From contig CANHDJ010000001.1 of assembly GCA_947459425.1 (NCBI GenBank), positions 62,001 through 126,000 of the forward strand: a DNA stretch of 64,000 nucleotides. The letters are read 5' to 3'. The stretch's first letter is position 1. Each line of letters begins with the position of its first letter. Of this stretch, positions 56,549 to 64,000 are shown one piece after another. The stretch is from Ignavibacteria bacterium. GTDB lineage: Bacteria > Bacteroidota > Ignavibacteria > Kapaibacteriales > UBA4661. The notes under the pieces were generated by a model. It worked only from the letters and a program-made list of their open reading frames with translations. It made no database searches and was not told the origin of the DNA. The translations under genes were made by a program, and so were the position numbers.

Positions 56549-56809
56549 TTATGCTTCTTCATACATTCGGACAGATTTCACATCGCGGATTTCTTTCCGC
56601 AATATCCGTTCCACGCCTGATTTTAGCGTAATATTTGCAGCCGCACAGGTGCTACACGCCCCGCTTAACTGCACGAAAACAATGCCGTTTTCGATATGGT
56701 GAAAAGAGATTTTTCCACCGTCGCGTTCAATAAGGGGGCGTATTTTTTCGTCCATAATCATTGTTACACGCTCGAACAATGCCTCGTTGGAAAGAGTAGG
56801 GGCGACCAT
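56549..56809 (-). CDS. NifU-like iron-sulphur scaffold protein
   Basis: An 86-residue protein equal to the C-terminal domain of NifU (Nfu type). It begins with IRPLIERDGGKISFHHIENG and has the CxxC of the cluster site, Cys52 and Cys55 in ACSTCAAANITLKSGVERIL. It would hold and pass on a [4Fe-4S] cluster, as a dimer. It lies 73 bp upstream of the chemoreceptor on the same strand and is divergent from the glycosyltransferase gene. Confidence 0.9.
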   Translation of the reverse strand: MVAPTLSNEALFERVTMIMDEKIRPLIERDGGKISFHHIENGIVFVQLSGACSTCAAANITLKSGVERILRKEIRDVKSVRMYEEA

Positions 56810-56870
56810 AATAATTGGGGAGGTAGTGAAAAAATACTCGTTTTGCTATGAAACAATCGCAAACTAACTG

Positions 56871-56878
56871 TATTTTTG
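56871..56878 (+). promoter_or_regulatory. Candidate -7 element before the GT2 gene
   Basis: TATTTTTG fits TAnnTTTG, 51 bases ahead of the ATG at 56930. A TTTTG lies at 56841-56845, but the 25-base spacing is too long for a standard -33 element, so support is weak. Confidence 0.3.
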
Positions 56879-56929
56879 TTCACTTCAAAGCGCTTTTGAG
56901 TGTACATTTTATGAAAAATTCTGAACATC

Positions 56930-57559
56930 ATGCACATCCCCTTTTTTTCGGTCATTATCTGCACCTATAATCGCGCCCATCTGCTTCCCCGGGCGCTTGA
57001 TTCCTTGCTTGCTCAAACGGAAACTGATTGGGAAGCGATTATTGTGGATGATGGGAGTACGGATGGCACACGCTCGGTAGCAATGGAGTTTATGCAGAGC
57101 GATACACGATTTCGCTATATGCACCATGAAAATCACGGTATTGGCTACTCTCGAACTGCGGGTATTTCGACTGCACTTGGTCAATACTGCACGTTTTTAG
57201 ATTCTGATGATGAGTACCTAGCAGAACACCTATCTTCACGGCGAAAGCTGCTGGAAGCCTCACCAAATCTCGATATTTTGCATGGCGGCGCAAACGTTAT
57301 TGGTAATCCATTTGTGATTGATCGCTTTGATGCGACAAAACACATTCACATTAGCGAATGTGTCATGGAGGGGACAATGATATTGCGCCGCGATGCGGCT
57401 TTGCGGGTCGGTGGCTTTGGCACAGATCGCTATGGAGAAGGCGCGGCGCTTATGGAACGCGCACAAAGACTGGGCTTAACAATCGCTAAGACAGGACTTC
57501 CGACGTACGTTTACGACCGAACTACGCCGGATTCTTTGTGCAGCAACTTCAAAGGATGA
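56930..57559 (+). CDS. Family 2 glycosyltransferase
   Basis: A 209-residue GT-A enzyme. It has FFSVIICTYNRAHLLPRALD at the N-terminus, the nucleotide-sugar VDDGSTDGT, and the DxD-like LDSDDEYL metal motif. It is short for the family, ending soon after the acceptor region. The sugar and acceptor are unknown. The stop overlaps an in-frame ATG (57556) of the next gene by 2 bases, but translation there probably starts at 57577. Confidence 0.87.
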   Translation: MHIPFFSVIICTYNRAHLLPRALDSLLAQTETDWEAIIVDDGSTDGTRSVAMEFMQSDTRFRYMHHENHGIGYSRTAGISTALGQYCTFLDSDDEYLAEHLSSRRKLLEASPNLDILHGGANVIGNPFVIDRFDATKHIHISECVMEGTMILRRDAALRVGGFGTDRYGEGAALMERAQRLGLTIAKTGLPTYVYDRTTPDSLCSNFKG

Positions 57560-57576
57560 CCCACCAAGGACACACA

Positions 57577-58824
57577 ATGCCGAAAGAACAAAGAATTTTA
57601 CCGCAAATACCTCTTGAATACTGGCTTTCCGAAGAAGGTCAAACAATTCTTCGTGAAACAGCAAAGCATTTGAACAGCACGAAAAACGATACGTTACGCG
57701 CCACAACACTTCTCCGAAAAGCAACACATTGTCAGGCAGAAATCGCCTCCGAAGCTCTTGAAATCTCGCTTTGTCGGCAAAAGGCGCGTGTTTTCGGGGA
57801 ATGGACGACGGAGGGCTTTTTCACACGGCAATCCCTCGAACAAGCCACCACGCCAACGGTCGCAAATCACCACGCCGAGAAATTCCATGCCTGCAATCAC
57901 GTTCTGGAAATCTGCACCGGAGCGGGCTTCGACACAGCAGCACTCGCAAAAAATGCTCGGCACGTAACAACAATCGAAGCAAATGAGCGCCTTGCGGCAA
58001 TGGCACGGCACAATCTCTCGCTGCAAGGCATCACCAATGTTGAGGTTCTTTGCGGCTTGGCAGAAGATATTTGCTCAAACCTTGATTTGACCGATTTCGA
58101 TGGGCTTTGGAGTGACCCTTCGCGGCGCACAGCAAGCGGGCAGCGCATTTATACGCCGGAGGACTATACGCCAGCCCTGAGATGGCTTCAAGACTTGGGA
58201 ATACGCGGACTCAAGGGAATAAAAATTGCTCCGGCGGTGAATTGCGAGGCACATCATCTTTCGGATGGCTGGCAGCGTGAATGGATTGGTTACGATACGG
58301 AATGCCGTGAACAGGTCTTGTGGCAAGGTTTCCGTGATTTTTGTGATGGTTCTGCAACGCTTCTTCTTTCAAGCGGAGCAAAACTTCTGTGGGAACCGCT
58401 GACTCACGCTCCAAGCATAAAGGTCTGGAACGGCGACAAAACCTTGCTTGCGGGGGCATTCTTGCTTGAACCACATGGAGCGCTCATTCGCACAGGACAT
58501 TTAGCAACATATTTCGCCGAGCAAGATTGTATGCTATTTGATGAACAGATTGCTTACGGAATTGCGCTCCAAAAACCGCCTCAAAGACCTTGGTATCAAG
58601 TATTCGAGATTTTGGAGGCTCTGCCATTTCATTATGCACGGCTCAGAGAGCGATTGCGGGAGTATTCTTGGGGCAATCGCTTGGAAATAAAAAAGCGCGG
58701 TTTCCCGGAAATGCCGGAAGAAATTCGCAAAAAACTCAAACTGCCAGCCAGCAACGAAGAAGGCGTACTGATTTGTACGCGCAAAGACCAGCAGCACTGG
58801 GCTTTGTTGGCAAAGCGTGTTTGA
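57577..58824 (+). CDS. Class I SAM methyltransferase with THUMP-like C-terminal domain
   Basis: About 415 residues. The Rossmann SAM motif is VLEICTGAGFDTAALAKNAR with the following acidic residue in VTTIEANERLAAMARHNL; DFDGLWSDPSRR is the motif IV region. The last part (from about 330, MPEEIRKKLKL at the end) resembles the THUMP_like domain of a conserved group related to trimethylguanosine synthase, so RNA is the likely substrate, though unproved. I chose ATG 57577 because AAGGA lies 6 bases upstream; ATGs at 57556 and 57538 are in frame, in the overlap with the glycosyltransferase. Confidence 0.82.
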   Translation: MPKEQRILPQIPLEYWLSEEGQTILRETAKHLNSTKNDTLRATTLLRKATHCQAEIASEALEISLCRQKARVFGEWTTEGFFTRQSLEQATTPTVANHHAEKFHACNHVLEICTGAGFDTAALAKNARHVTTIEANERLAAMARHNLSLQGITNVEVLCGLAEDICSNLDLTDFDGLWSDPSRRTASGQRIYTPEDYTPALRWLQDLGIRGLKGIKIAPAVNCEAHHLSDGWQREWIGYDTECREQVLWQGFRDFCDGSATLLLSSGAKLLWEPLTHAPSIKVWNGDKTLLAGAFLLEPHGALIRTGHLATYFAEQDCMLFDEQIAYGIALQKPPQRPWYQVFEILEALPFHYARLRERLREYSWGNRLEIKKRGFPEMPEEIRKKLKLPASNEEGVLICTRKDQQHWALLAKRV

Positions 58825-58861
58825 GTGTCACTGAGAAAGAGGTTACGAGCAAAGATGAACT

Positions 58862-59611
58862 TTATGTACAAATTTCGCCCGGCTGACAAACTTCTCCTTG
58901 AAGGGTATCATTGGAAATGACCTGATTTTGATGAGTATTGATAAGATTTTGAGCGTTTTCCTGCTCCCATTCTTCAAAGGATTGCCGGAGAACTTCCGCA
59001 AAAACACTGACCTCCTGAGCGCCAGAGACCGCATATTTTCTATCAAAAACAAAAAATGGCACACCTTGAATACCAAGATGCTCTGCCTCGTGAATATCCC
59101 CAGAGACAGCATCAGCAAATGTGTTTTCTCTCAAAACTGCACGAATTTCCTCCGCCTCAAGCCCCACTTTACTACCGAGCGCAACAAGTGTTTCTGCGTC
59201 TTCTAAATCTTTGCCGTCCGTAAAATGTGCTTTTAAGAGTGATTCTTTCATGGCATTTTGCAGACCCTGAGAATGCGCCAGATGCAAGATTTGATGGGCT
59301 TTGTGAGAATTTGCAACAATAGCTTTTTCAAAATATAGTTGAACCCCCGAACTAGCGCCCATCGCTGCCACATGAGCAAACATCTGCTGTACATGGTCAA
59401 GTGACATCCCTTTTTTCGTTGCCAAAACCTCAGCATATCCTTTGTTTTGCGTACCGGAAATACTTGGGTCAAGTTGAAAACTTTTCCATAGAACGGTAAT
59501 TTTGCTTTTATGGTCAAACTGCCTGAGAGCCTCTTCAAATCGGTGTTTTCCGATGTAACAAAAAGGACACATTACGTCCGACCAGATTTCTACGTGCATG
59601 GTGCTGTTCAT
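58862..59611 (-). CDS. DsbA-family oxidoreductase (FrnE-like)
   Basis: A 249-residue cytoplasmic protein of the DsbA/2-hydroxychromene isomerase fold. The CPFC motif is Cys15-Cys18 in SDVMCPFCYIGKHRFEEAL, and cis-Pro is in GIQGVPFFVFDRKYAVSGAQ. Length and the YIGKHR follow-up match FrnE-like proteins. No signal peptide, so it acts in the cytosol, possibly in redox stress. It ends 37 bp from the convergent methyltransferase gene. Two cysteines near the C-terminal end (VCQPGEIC) echo the second thiol pair of FrnE from Deinococcus. Confidence 0.88.
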   Translation of the reverse strand: MNSTMHVEIWSDVMCPFCYIGKHRFEEALRQFDHKSKITVLWKSFQLDPSISGTQNKGYAEVLATKKGMSLDHVQQMFAHVAAMGASSGVQLYFEKAIVANSHKAHQILHLAHSQGLQNAMKESLLKAHFTDGKDLEDAETLVALGSKVGLEAEEIRAVLRENTFADAVSGDIHEAEHLGIQGVPFFVFDRKYAVSGAQEVSVFAEVLRQSFEEWEQENAQNLINTHQNQVISNDTLQGEVCQPGEICT

Positions 59612-59953
59612 ACGTGGAGTTTTTTTATGATAAAGAATGATTTTTTGTTGTTCCGCAATACAAAACTACATATTTTTCCATCAGTATCTTGCCTCTACAA
59701 ATCCTTAAAAAATTGGTCGTGTCTGAAAGAGTAAAAATTGTAGGATTGAAGAGCTGTTCATTCGCATAATACACGAAATGACCATGAACCTGAATGTGGA
59801 ATCGGGATAAGAACTACGATGTACTGTGCTTTCTACAACCAAACATACACGACACCGCCTTATTAGAAATTTCCCACAGCATTAGTACAAGAAAGTGACT
59901 CTTTAGGACACAACCGTATATTTCATCTACACTTTAATTTGAGGGAGTTTATT
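59612..59953. other. Intergenic region holding a MITE-like element and the TonB receptor leader
   Basis: No gene is seen in these 342 bases. They contain the element with imperfect terminal repeats at 59715-59915, then 38 bases of leader with GAGGGA 7 bases before the receptor ATG. Confidence 0.55.
59715..59915. mobile_element. Candidate MITE (non-autonomous IS remnant)
   Basis: 18-base terminal inverted repeats, GGTCGTGTCTGAAAGAGT (59715-59732) and the complement of GGTTGTGTCCTAAAGAGT (59898-59915), match at 15 of 18 positions. They start with GG-T-x-GTGTC, reminiscent of IS5-type ends. The roughly 200-bp inside has no ORF. No obvious target-site duplication is visible, and there is no second copy in the window. 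Confidence 0.5.
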
Positions 59954-62218
59954 ATGAAAACATCTTGGTACTCATTGCATATTTCGTCTGGAAAATTAGA
60001 CTGCCTATGGCACTATTTTTTGCCTCGGTTTATTGGTTTGATTTGTGTTATTATGGCGGTATCAACGTTTTTTGCTCAAGCACAACAATCGGCAACAAAG
60101 CAACTTGAGGATTTATCACTGGAAGATTTGCTGAATGTAGAAATTATTTCTGCATCAAAAAAAGCCGAAAAACTCTCTGATGCTCCTGCAACAGTCATTG
60201 TGCTTACCTCGCAAGATATTCTCAAGCGCGGCTACATCAATTTGGGAGAAATTTTAGATGACTTGCCGGGGATGGATGTTGTTCGTCCCTATGGTGATGC
60301 CTTCTTGAAAAATTATATGCGCGGCTATCGCAATACTATTGGCTCGCCGTATTTGCTGATGGTGGATAATATTATTCTGAATAATCTTTATTTTAACGAA
60401 GCCGAAGGCATGGGTTCTATCCCGATGTCGAATATTGAACGTGTTGAAGTGGTGTATGGACCTGCTTCATCGGTCTATGGACCAAACGCATTTATGGGGG
60501 TTATCAATATCATCACCTCGAAAGACAGAGACTCTTCCGGCTTCAGTTCACGCGGTTTGCTTCTTGCGGGTTCGCTCAATAGCCGTGTGGCAGATATGAA
60601 CGTTATGTACAAAAACAAAGACTTCCGCGTCTCGGTAACAGGGCGATTTGATTATGGCGTAACGGATAATGTTGTCGCAGAAAATTACGAATATACAAAG
60701 ACGAGTTATTTGAAAAACCGACGTTTGTGGGGCGCACTGTTGGATAATCCCAATTTTGCAGGTACGGCATCGCCACATCAAAATTCCGGCATTGACGCAC
60801 GTGTATATTTCGGGAACACAGAAATCGGTTATCTGATGAACACCATGCGCACAGGGTATGGCTATGAATATGCAAGCGACAAAGTGCAGCCCAATGGTGT
60901 CTGGTCGCGCCCGCAATGGAGCATCCATGCACGGCACGTACAGGACTTTTCTGATAAATTCAGCTCTACGACGCTTTTGCGATACCGCGAAAGCGATGTC
61001 AGCAATGATTCTTACTTTGTCGAGGGATACGAAGGCGATGCGCGTGGTAATCGCGTTGTTGATGTTTCATTCTGGCAAGCACTCAATAACAGCTTTTCAC
61101 TCTACCAAGACTTCAATTACACCCCTTTACCCGCCCTTTCTATCAACGCGGGACTGAAATTTGAACGCCGCGATTTGCAAAAAGCATACGATATCAATTT
61201 TGGTCCATCACTTTCGCCGGACAGCGTGCGTACGCTCTATCCCATGCCGCCGCCAATTCCAGCTATCAGGCAGTATCAAAACCGCATTTTTGTCAATGAC
61301 GATGGTGCATATCTTCAAGCAAAATATCAAGTACAAAACCTCTTGGGTTCCAGCGATCGACATAATTTTATTGCGGGCTTGCGATATGACAACAACTCAG
61401 CGTATGGCGCGGCTACGACGCTGCGAGCAAGTTATGTTGGCAATTACGGTAATTTTGGAGCAAGGCTCATGTATGGGCAAGCCTTCCAAGAACCTGTCCC
61501 CCGCGTATTGTTTGGCGGTTGGCGCGGTTCAGGCAGTGACCCCAGCTTGAAACCTGAACTTTCCAATACTATCGAAGCAAGCGGCACCTATACTCAATCG
61601 AACTTCAGTGCAGTATTGAGTTTATACAACGCCAACAGCCAAAACACGATTGTCAATGTCGTGGGGGGCGCACAAAACCTTGGTGAGCGAAGGGTATTGG
61701 GTGCAGATGTTCATTTACAAGCCCGTATTCAGGTGAGTTTTTTGAAGCAGCTTTCGTTGTGGGGATATTATTCCTTCATTACCTCGCAAGAAAAGCAAAT
61801 TCGCAATGGTCAAATTACGGACAGCCTAGCACCCATTGGCGATTTGGCAGATCATAAAGTGTACATCGGCGCAAGTGCGGACATCAATGAAGATTTCAAC
61901 ATTACCTTACGCAGTCGCTTTATTGGGCAACGCATACCAGTGGCAAGCAATCCTATACGCTCAATTGATGGTTATTTCACTCTTGATGCCACGCTTACCT
62001 ACGAAAACTTGTTCGCAAAAGGCTTTGGCTTGTCTGTACGACTATTTAATTTACTCAATGCACAATATTTCCAGCCGGGAATACGTGATGGCGGTGCTGG
62101 CACGACTCCGGGCAGATTCGACGCTGCGGGGATTTGGCGCGGCAGTAATAGTTTTTTCAATTCTTTATTGCCGCAGCCCGGAAGAACGGTGCAGATTGCG
62201 CTTATCTTCACGTTGTAG
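59954..62218 (+). CDS. TonB-dependent outer-membrane receptor
   Basis: A 754-residue receptor. A long signal region ends near FAQAQQ; the plug domain (about 60-185) contains SLEDLLNVEIISASKKAEKL, the LGEILDDLPGMDV and VEVVYGPASSVYGPNAF blocks. The rest is a beta-barrel of the TonB_dep_Rec type, ending with VQIALIFTL. No carboxypeptidase-like domain, so it is not SusC type; relatives of this N-terminal form carry vitamin B12, siderophores or other ligands. The ligand is unknown. ATG 59954 is preceded by GAGGGA. The signal peptide region is long (about 45 residues). Confidence 0.9.
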   Translation: MKTSWYSLHISSGKLDCLWHYFLPRFIGLICVIMAVSTFFAQAQQSATKQLEDLSLEDLLNVEIISASKKAEKLSDAPATVIVLTSQDILKRGYINLGEILDDLPGMDVVRPYGDAFLKNYMRGYRNTIGSPYLLMVDNIILNNLYFNEAEGMGSIPMSNIERVEVVYGPASSVYGPNAFMGVINIITSKDRDSSGFSSRGLLLAGSLNSRVADMNVMYKNKDFRVSVTGRFDYGVTDNVVAENYEYTKTSYLKNRRLWGALLDNPNFAGTASPHQNSGIDARVYFGNTEIGYLMNTMRTGYGYEYASDKVQPNGVWSRPQWSIHARHVQDFSDKFSSTTLLRYRESDVSNDSYFVEGYEGDARGNRVVDVSFWQALNNSFSLYQDFNYTPLPALSINAGLKFERRDLQKAYDINFGPSLSPDSVRTLYPMPPPIPAIRQYQNRIFVNDDGAYLQAKYQVQNLLGSSDRHNFIAGLRYDNNSAYGAATTLRASYVGNYGNFGARLMYGQAFQEPVPRVLFGGWRGSGSDPSLKPELSNTIEASGTYTQSNFSAVLSLYNANSQNTIVNVVGGAQNLGERRVLGADVHLQARIQVSFLKQLSLWGYYSFITSQEKQIRNGQITDSLAPIGDLADHKVYIGASADINEDFNITLRSRFIGQRIPVASNPIRSIDGYFTLDATLTYENLFAKGFGLSVRLFNLLNAQYFQPGIRDGGAGTTPGRFDAAGIWRGSNSFFNSLLPQPGRTVQIALIFTL

Positions 62219-62311
62219 ATACACTGAAGAAGGTCGGAAAACTCTTTCTGTCTGGCGGCTGAAGAGAAATTTACTTCAAGGTTAGTTTTGCCAATTTATC
62301 AGAAAACATCC

Positions 62312-62668
62312 ATGTTTCAAGGACTTCGCACTGTTATTTATGCCGCACCAGACCTTGCGGCAGCAAAGGCGTGGTACACCCGCGCTTTTGGCACATCGCC
62401 CTATTTTGACGAGCCGTTTTATGTAGGCTTTAGTATTGGCGGCTACGAATTGGGTTTAGATCCTGATATTCCACTAACCAATGGCTCAACGGTCACCTAT
62501 TGGGGCGTTGGAGATATTGACGACGCTTTTGCGCACTTGATGAAATGCGGTGCCAAAGAGCAATCAGCACCAACAAATGTGGGCGGTGAAATTTGGGTGG
62601 CAACACTGGAAGACCCCTTTGGCAATACGCTTGGCATTATTGAAAATCCCGAGTTTCGCGCCGAGTGA
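62312..62668 (+). CDS. VOC-family (glyoxalase/bleomycin resistance-like) protein
   Basis: A 118-residue single VOC domain. It has GLRTVIYAAPDLAAAKAWYT at the start, then FSIGGYELGLDP in the middle and ATLEDPFGNTLGIIENPEF at the end, the family metal-ligand Glu region. The usual partner is a dimer. Substrate unknown. ATG 62312 chosen over a TTG at 62288 because the domain begins right after it. Confidence 0.87.
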   Translation: MFQGLRTVIYAAPDLAAAKAWYTRAFGTSPYFDEPFYVGFSIGGYELGLDPDIPLTNGSTVTYWGVGDIDDAFAHLMKCGAKEQSAPTNVGGEIWVATLEDPFGNTLGIIENPEFRAE

Positions 62669-62722
62669 TGAAGTGATGGCAAGAAGTGAAACCCACATTC
62701 TTCTTCAGGTAAAAAGAAAAAA

Positions 62723-62753
62723 TTGGCAGTGTTAATAAAAAATGGTATTTTAG
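62723..62753 (+). promoter_or_regulatory. Candidate Bacteroidota-type promoter of the ribosomal cluster
   Basis: TTG at 62723-62725 and TATTTTAG at 62746-62753 (7 of 8 with TAnnTTTG) are 20 bases apart, the usual -33/-7 spacing. It lies 51 bases before the ATG at 62805. Confidence 0.4.
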
Positions 62754-62804
62754 CGTTCTGCACTCAAAAAACTATCGTATCACTTAACTCGTTGAAAAAC
62801 CGTC

Positions 62805-62975
62805 ATGGCTAAAACACAGACCTTTGGCGATAAGTCCAAAAAACAGAAAGACACAACGATTCACGTAAAAGTTGTGAAAGGTTACCGCTCCGAAAAAGGA
62901 ACAACCAAGTACGTTACGCGCTTTGTGAAAGTTGCGGACGTTGGTCAAGTAGATAAAATTGATATTTCCAAGTAA
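62805..62975 (+). CDS. Small basic protein of unknown function upstream of bL31
   Basis: ATG 62805 to TAA 62975 encodes 56 residues, MAKTQTFGDKSKKQKDTTIH then VKVVKGYRSEKGTTKYVTRF and VKVADVGQVDKIDISK. It has 14 lysines and arginines, no cysteine and no hydrophobic segment. It sits 21 bp upstream of rpmE and just after a candidate promoter, so it looks like a ribosome- or RNA-related small protein. I know no named family. It is too short for many gene finders. Confidence 0.7.
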   Translation: MAKTQTFGDKSKKQKDTTIHVKVVKGYRSEKGTTKYVTRFVKVADVGQVDKIDISK

Positions 62976-62996
62976 TTTCAAACCGACTATACGACC

Positions 62997-63224
62997 ATGA
63001 AAAAAGGTATCCACCCTAATTATCGCATCGTTGACGTTGTCATGACCGACGGTTCGACCTTCCAAACCCGCTCTTGCTTCAAGAATGACCGCATGGTGCT
63101 GGAGATTGACTCCAAATCGCATCCATTCTTCACAGGCAAACAAGTTCTTATCGACACCGCCGGGCGTGTTGACCGCTTCAAAAAGCGCTTTGAGAAAACA
63201 CAAAAACTCAAAGAAACGAAATAA
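62997..63224 (+). CDS. rpmE: Ribosomal protein bL31
   Basis: A 75-residue large-subunit protein. It has the family start [20 protein letters not shown] and the conserved [25 protein letters not shown]. The zinc-binding CxxC pairs of the C+ type are missing; only one cysteine remains (in TRSCFKNDR), so this is a zinc-free type. Its neighbours are the unknown 56-aa protein and bS18 on the same strand. Confidence 0.92.
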   Translation: MKKGIHPNYRIVDVVMTDGSTFQTRSCFKNDRMVLEIDSKSHPFFTGKQVLIDTAGRVDRFKKRFEKTQKLKETK

Positions 63225-63271
63225 GAACAACTCTATTAACGAATATTTTTTATACACTTATACCATACCCC

Positions 63272-63562
63272 ATGCGCAGCAATCAGCAGCAAAACAATAA
63301 TTCGAGCGCGGTATATGTCGGAGCGCGTACCAAGCGCCAAGAACCGCAACAAAAACGCAAGCGCCGCAACCCGCTTAAAGACTCACGCTATGTTGATTAT
63401 CTTGACGTGAAGTTCCTTGACCGTTTTATCAATGACCAAGGGAAAATTCTTCCTCGTCGTATTACCGGCGCAAATGCTCACCAACAACGCCTTTTGGCAA
63501 CGGCTATCAAGCACGCTCGCCACTTAGCGCTTATTACATTTGTTGAGCAAGACGTAGCATAA
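63272..63562 (+). CDS. rpsR: Ribosomal protein bS18
   Basis: A 96-residue small-subunit protein with the typical [46 protein letters not shown] core. The N-terminal 30 residues are Gln/Asn- and Lys/Arg-rich. In most bacteria bS18 lies with bS6 and bL9; here it follows bL31, with an unusual partner. Spacing to bL31 is 47 bp. Confidence 0.94.
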   Translation: MRSNQQQNNNSSAVYVGARTKRQEPQQKRKRRNPLKDSRYVDYLDVKFLDRFINDQGKILPRRITGANAHQQRLLATAIKHARHLALITFVEQDVA

Positions 63563-63585
63563 AATTAATGCGAACTTTATTCTTT

Positions 63586-63618
63586 AACGCCGTGTTTAGA
63601 CTCTCTAAACACGGCGTT
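63586..63618. terminator. Strong hairpin between rpsR and pdxB, terminator-like
   Basis: A perfect 15-bp stem (AACGCCGTGTTTAGA at 63586-63600, TCTAAACACGGCGTT at 63604-63618) with a 3-base loop. There is no U run after it on the plus strand, so termination may need a factor; stability alone is high. Confidence 0.6.
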
Positions 63619-63688
63619 ACTGCTTTACGCACACACCCTTTCGTCAAAACTCTTTTTGCGCAACGGCTTACAAAAAACGACGACCGCG

Positions 63689-64000
63689 ATGGATATTTTG
63701 ATTGATGAACATATTCCGTTTTTGGCAGAATCCCTCCAAAAGAGCGAGGAACAAGGCTTTCATTTAAAAAGGTTTCAAGGGCGCACACTCACGCGGGATG
63801 CACTTGACAACTGCATAGCCCTTTGCGTCCGCTCGACAACTCGCGTCAATGCCGCATTGCTTCAGGGGTCGCCAGTACGTTTTGTTGGCACGGCGACAAG
63901 TGGCTCAGAGCATATTGACGCAGACTTTTTGCGTGAAGCGGGTATCCTCTTCCGCGATGCGCGGGGCTGCAACGCTAATTCCGTTGCGGAGTATGTTGTT
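63689..64000 (+). CDS. pdxB: Erythronate-4-phosphate dehydrogenase, 3' end outside window
   Basis: The first 104 residues of a D-2-hydroxyacid dehydrogenase. MDILIDEHIPFLAESLQ, then CVRSTTRVNAALLQGSPVRF, VGTATSGSEHIDADFL and RDARGCNANSVAEYVV match PdxB, which acts in the DXP-dependent pyridoxal phosphate route. The coding region runs off the window. The start ATG at 63689 lies about 70 bp after the hairpin. Confidence 0.87.
   Translation, partial: MDILIDEHIPFLAESLQKSEEQGFHLKRFQGRTLTRDALDNCIALCVRSTTRVNAALLQGSPVRFVGTATSGSEHIDADFLREAGILFRDARGCNANSVAEYVV

Noticed and set aside
1..64000. CRISPR arrays, rRNA, tRNA or intact transposase genes
   Set aside because: No regular spacers, no cloverleaf or rRNA-like stretches and no transposase or integrase frames were recognised by reading; a tool search could still find a tRNA missed by eye.

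Overview
The window looks like chromosomal DNA from the Bacteroidota/Chlorobiota (FCB) side of the bacterial tree, probably a non-phototrophic Chlorobi/Ignavibacteria/Kapabacteria-like lineage. This is an inference from gene content: a fused LpxC-FabZ protein, three large secreted proteins with type IX secretion (T9SS) C-terminal sorting domains, a propeller/Y_Y_Y sensor kinase, an ArgF'-type N-acyl-ornithine carbamoyltransferase, DUF5916 and DUF3467 proteins, and few strong Shine-Dalgarno sites. The LPS genes, outer-membrane receptor and OmpA-like domain show a Gram-negative envelope. I saw no rRNA, tRNA, CRISPR array or intact insertion sequence. Gene density is high.

Layout. 1-6.1 kb: a TMTC-like membrane/TPR protein, then on the minus strand a GH57 branching enzyme with a lysine-rich tail, a DUF3467 protein and a CrtI-type desaturase. 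6.1-17.6 kb: a plus-strand run with a giant propeller histidine kinase, a TlpA-like lipoprotein, a T9SS-exported peptidoglycan amidase, a receiver-first kinase, a membrane PAS kinase and an OmpA+FecR protein. 17.6-27.8 kb: mixed metabolism, with a frameshifted small gene, two metallo-beta-lactamase-fold hydrolases, an enoyl-CoA hydratase, a PolX-like protein, cytochrome c, a universal stress protein, an Rrf2 regulator and an arginine operon (argF'-argB-argE-like plus an MmcQ/YjbR protein). 27.8-35.5 kb: a second receiver-first kinase, a TPR lipoprotein, DinB, DCC and phospholipid-methyltransferase-like proteins, a DUF5916 outer-membrane protein and a small orphan.

35.5-39.5 kb: a compact minus-strand cluster about tRNA: putative antitoxin, PIN toxin, RtcB RNA ligase, TrpS and Fmt. 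39.5-54.5 kb: an AAA+ ATPase, a T9SS subtilisin, a secreted TldD/PmbA-like protein, lpxC/fabZ, lpxD, murF, a large T9SS ASH-domain protein and a LexA homologue that has lost its self-cleavage residues. 54.5-64 kb: an orphan chemoreceptor, a NifU-like scaffold, GT2 and THUMP-like methyltransferase genes, a DsbA-family protein, a probable MITE, a TonB-dependent receptor, a VOC protein, and a small ribosomal cluster (unknown 56-aa basic protein, bL31, bS18) followed by a cut-off pdxB.

The points most worth a second look are the LexA-family protein without catalytic Ser, Lys or cleavage site; the PIN toxin-RtcB-TrpS-Fmt cluster; the small gene at 17.8-18.0 kb split by one base at a CGU-UGA junction; the MITE-like element before the TonB receptor; the PolX protein with both recognisable palm aspartates replaced; and the OmpA-FecR fusion. 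No single clearly new defence or mobile system is evident.
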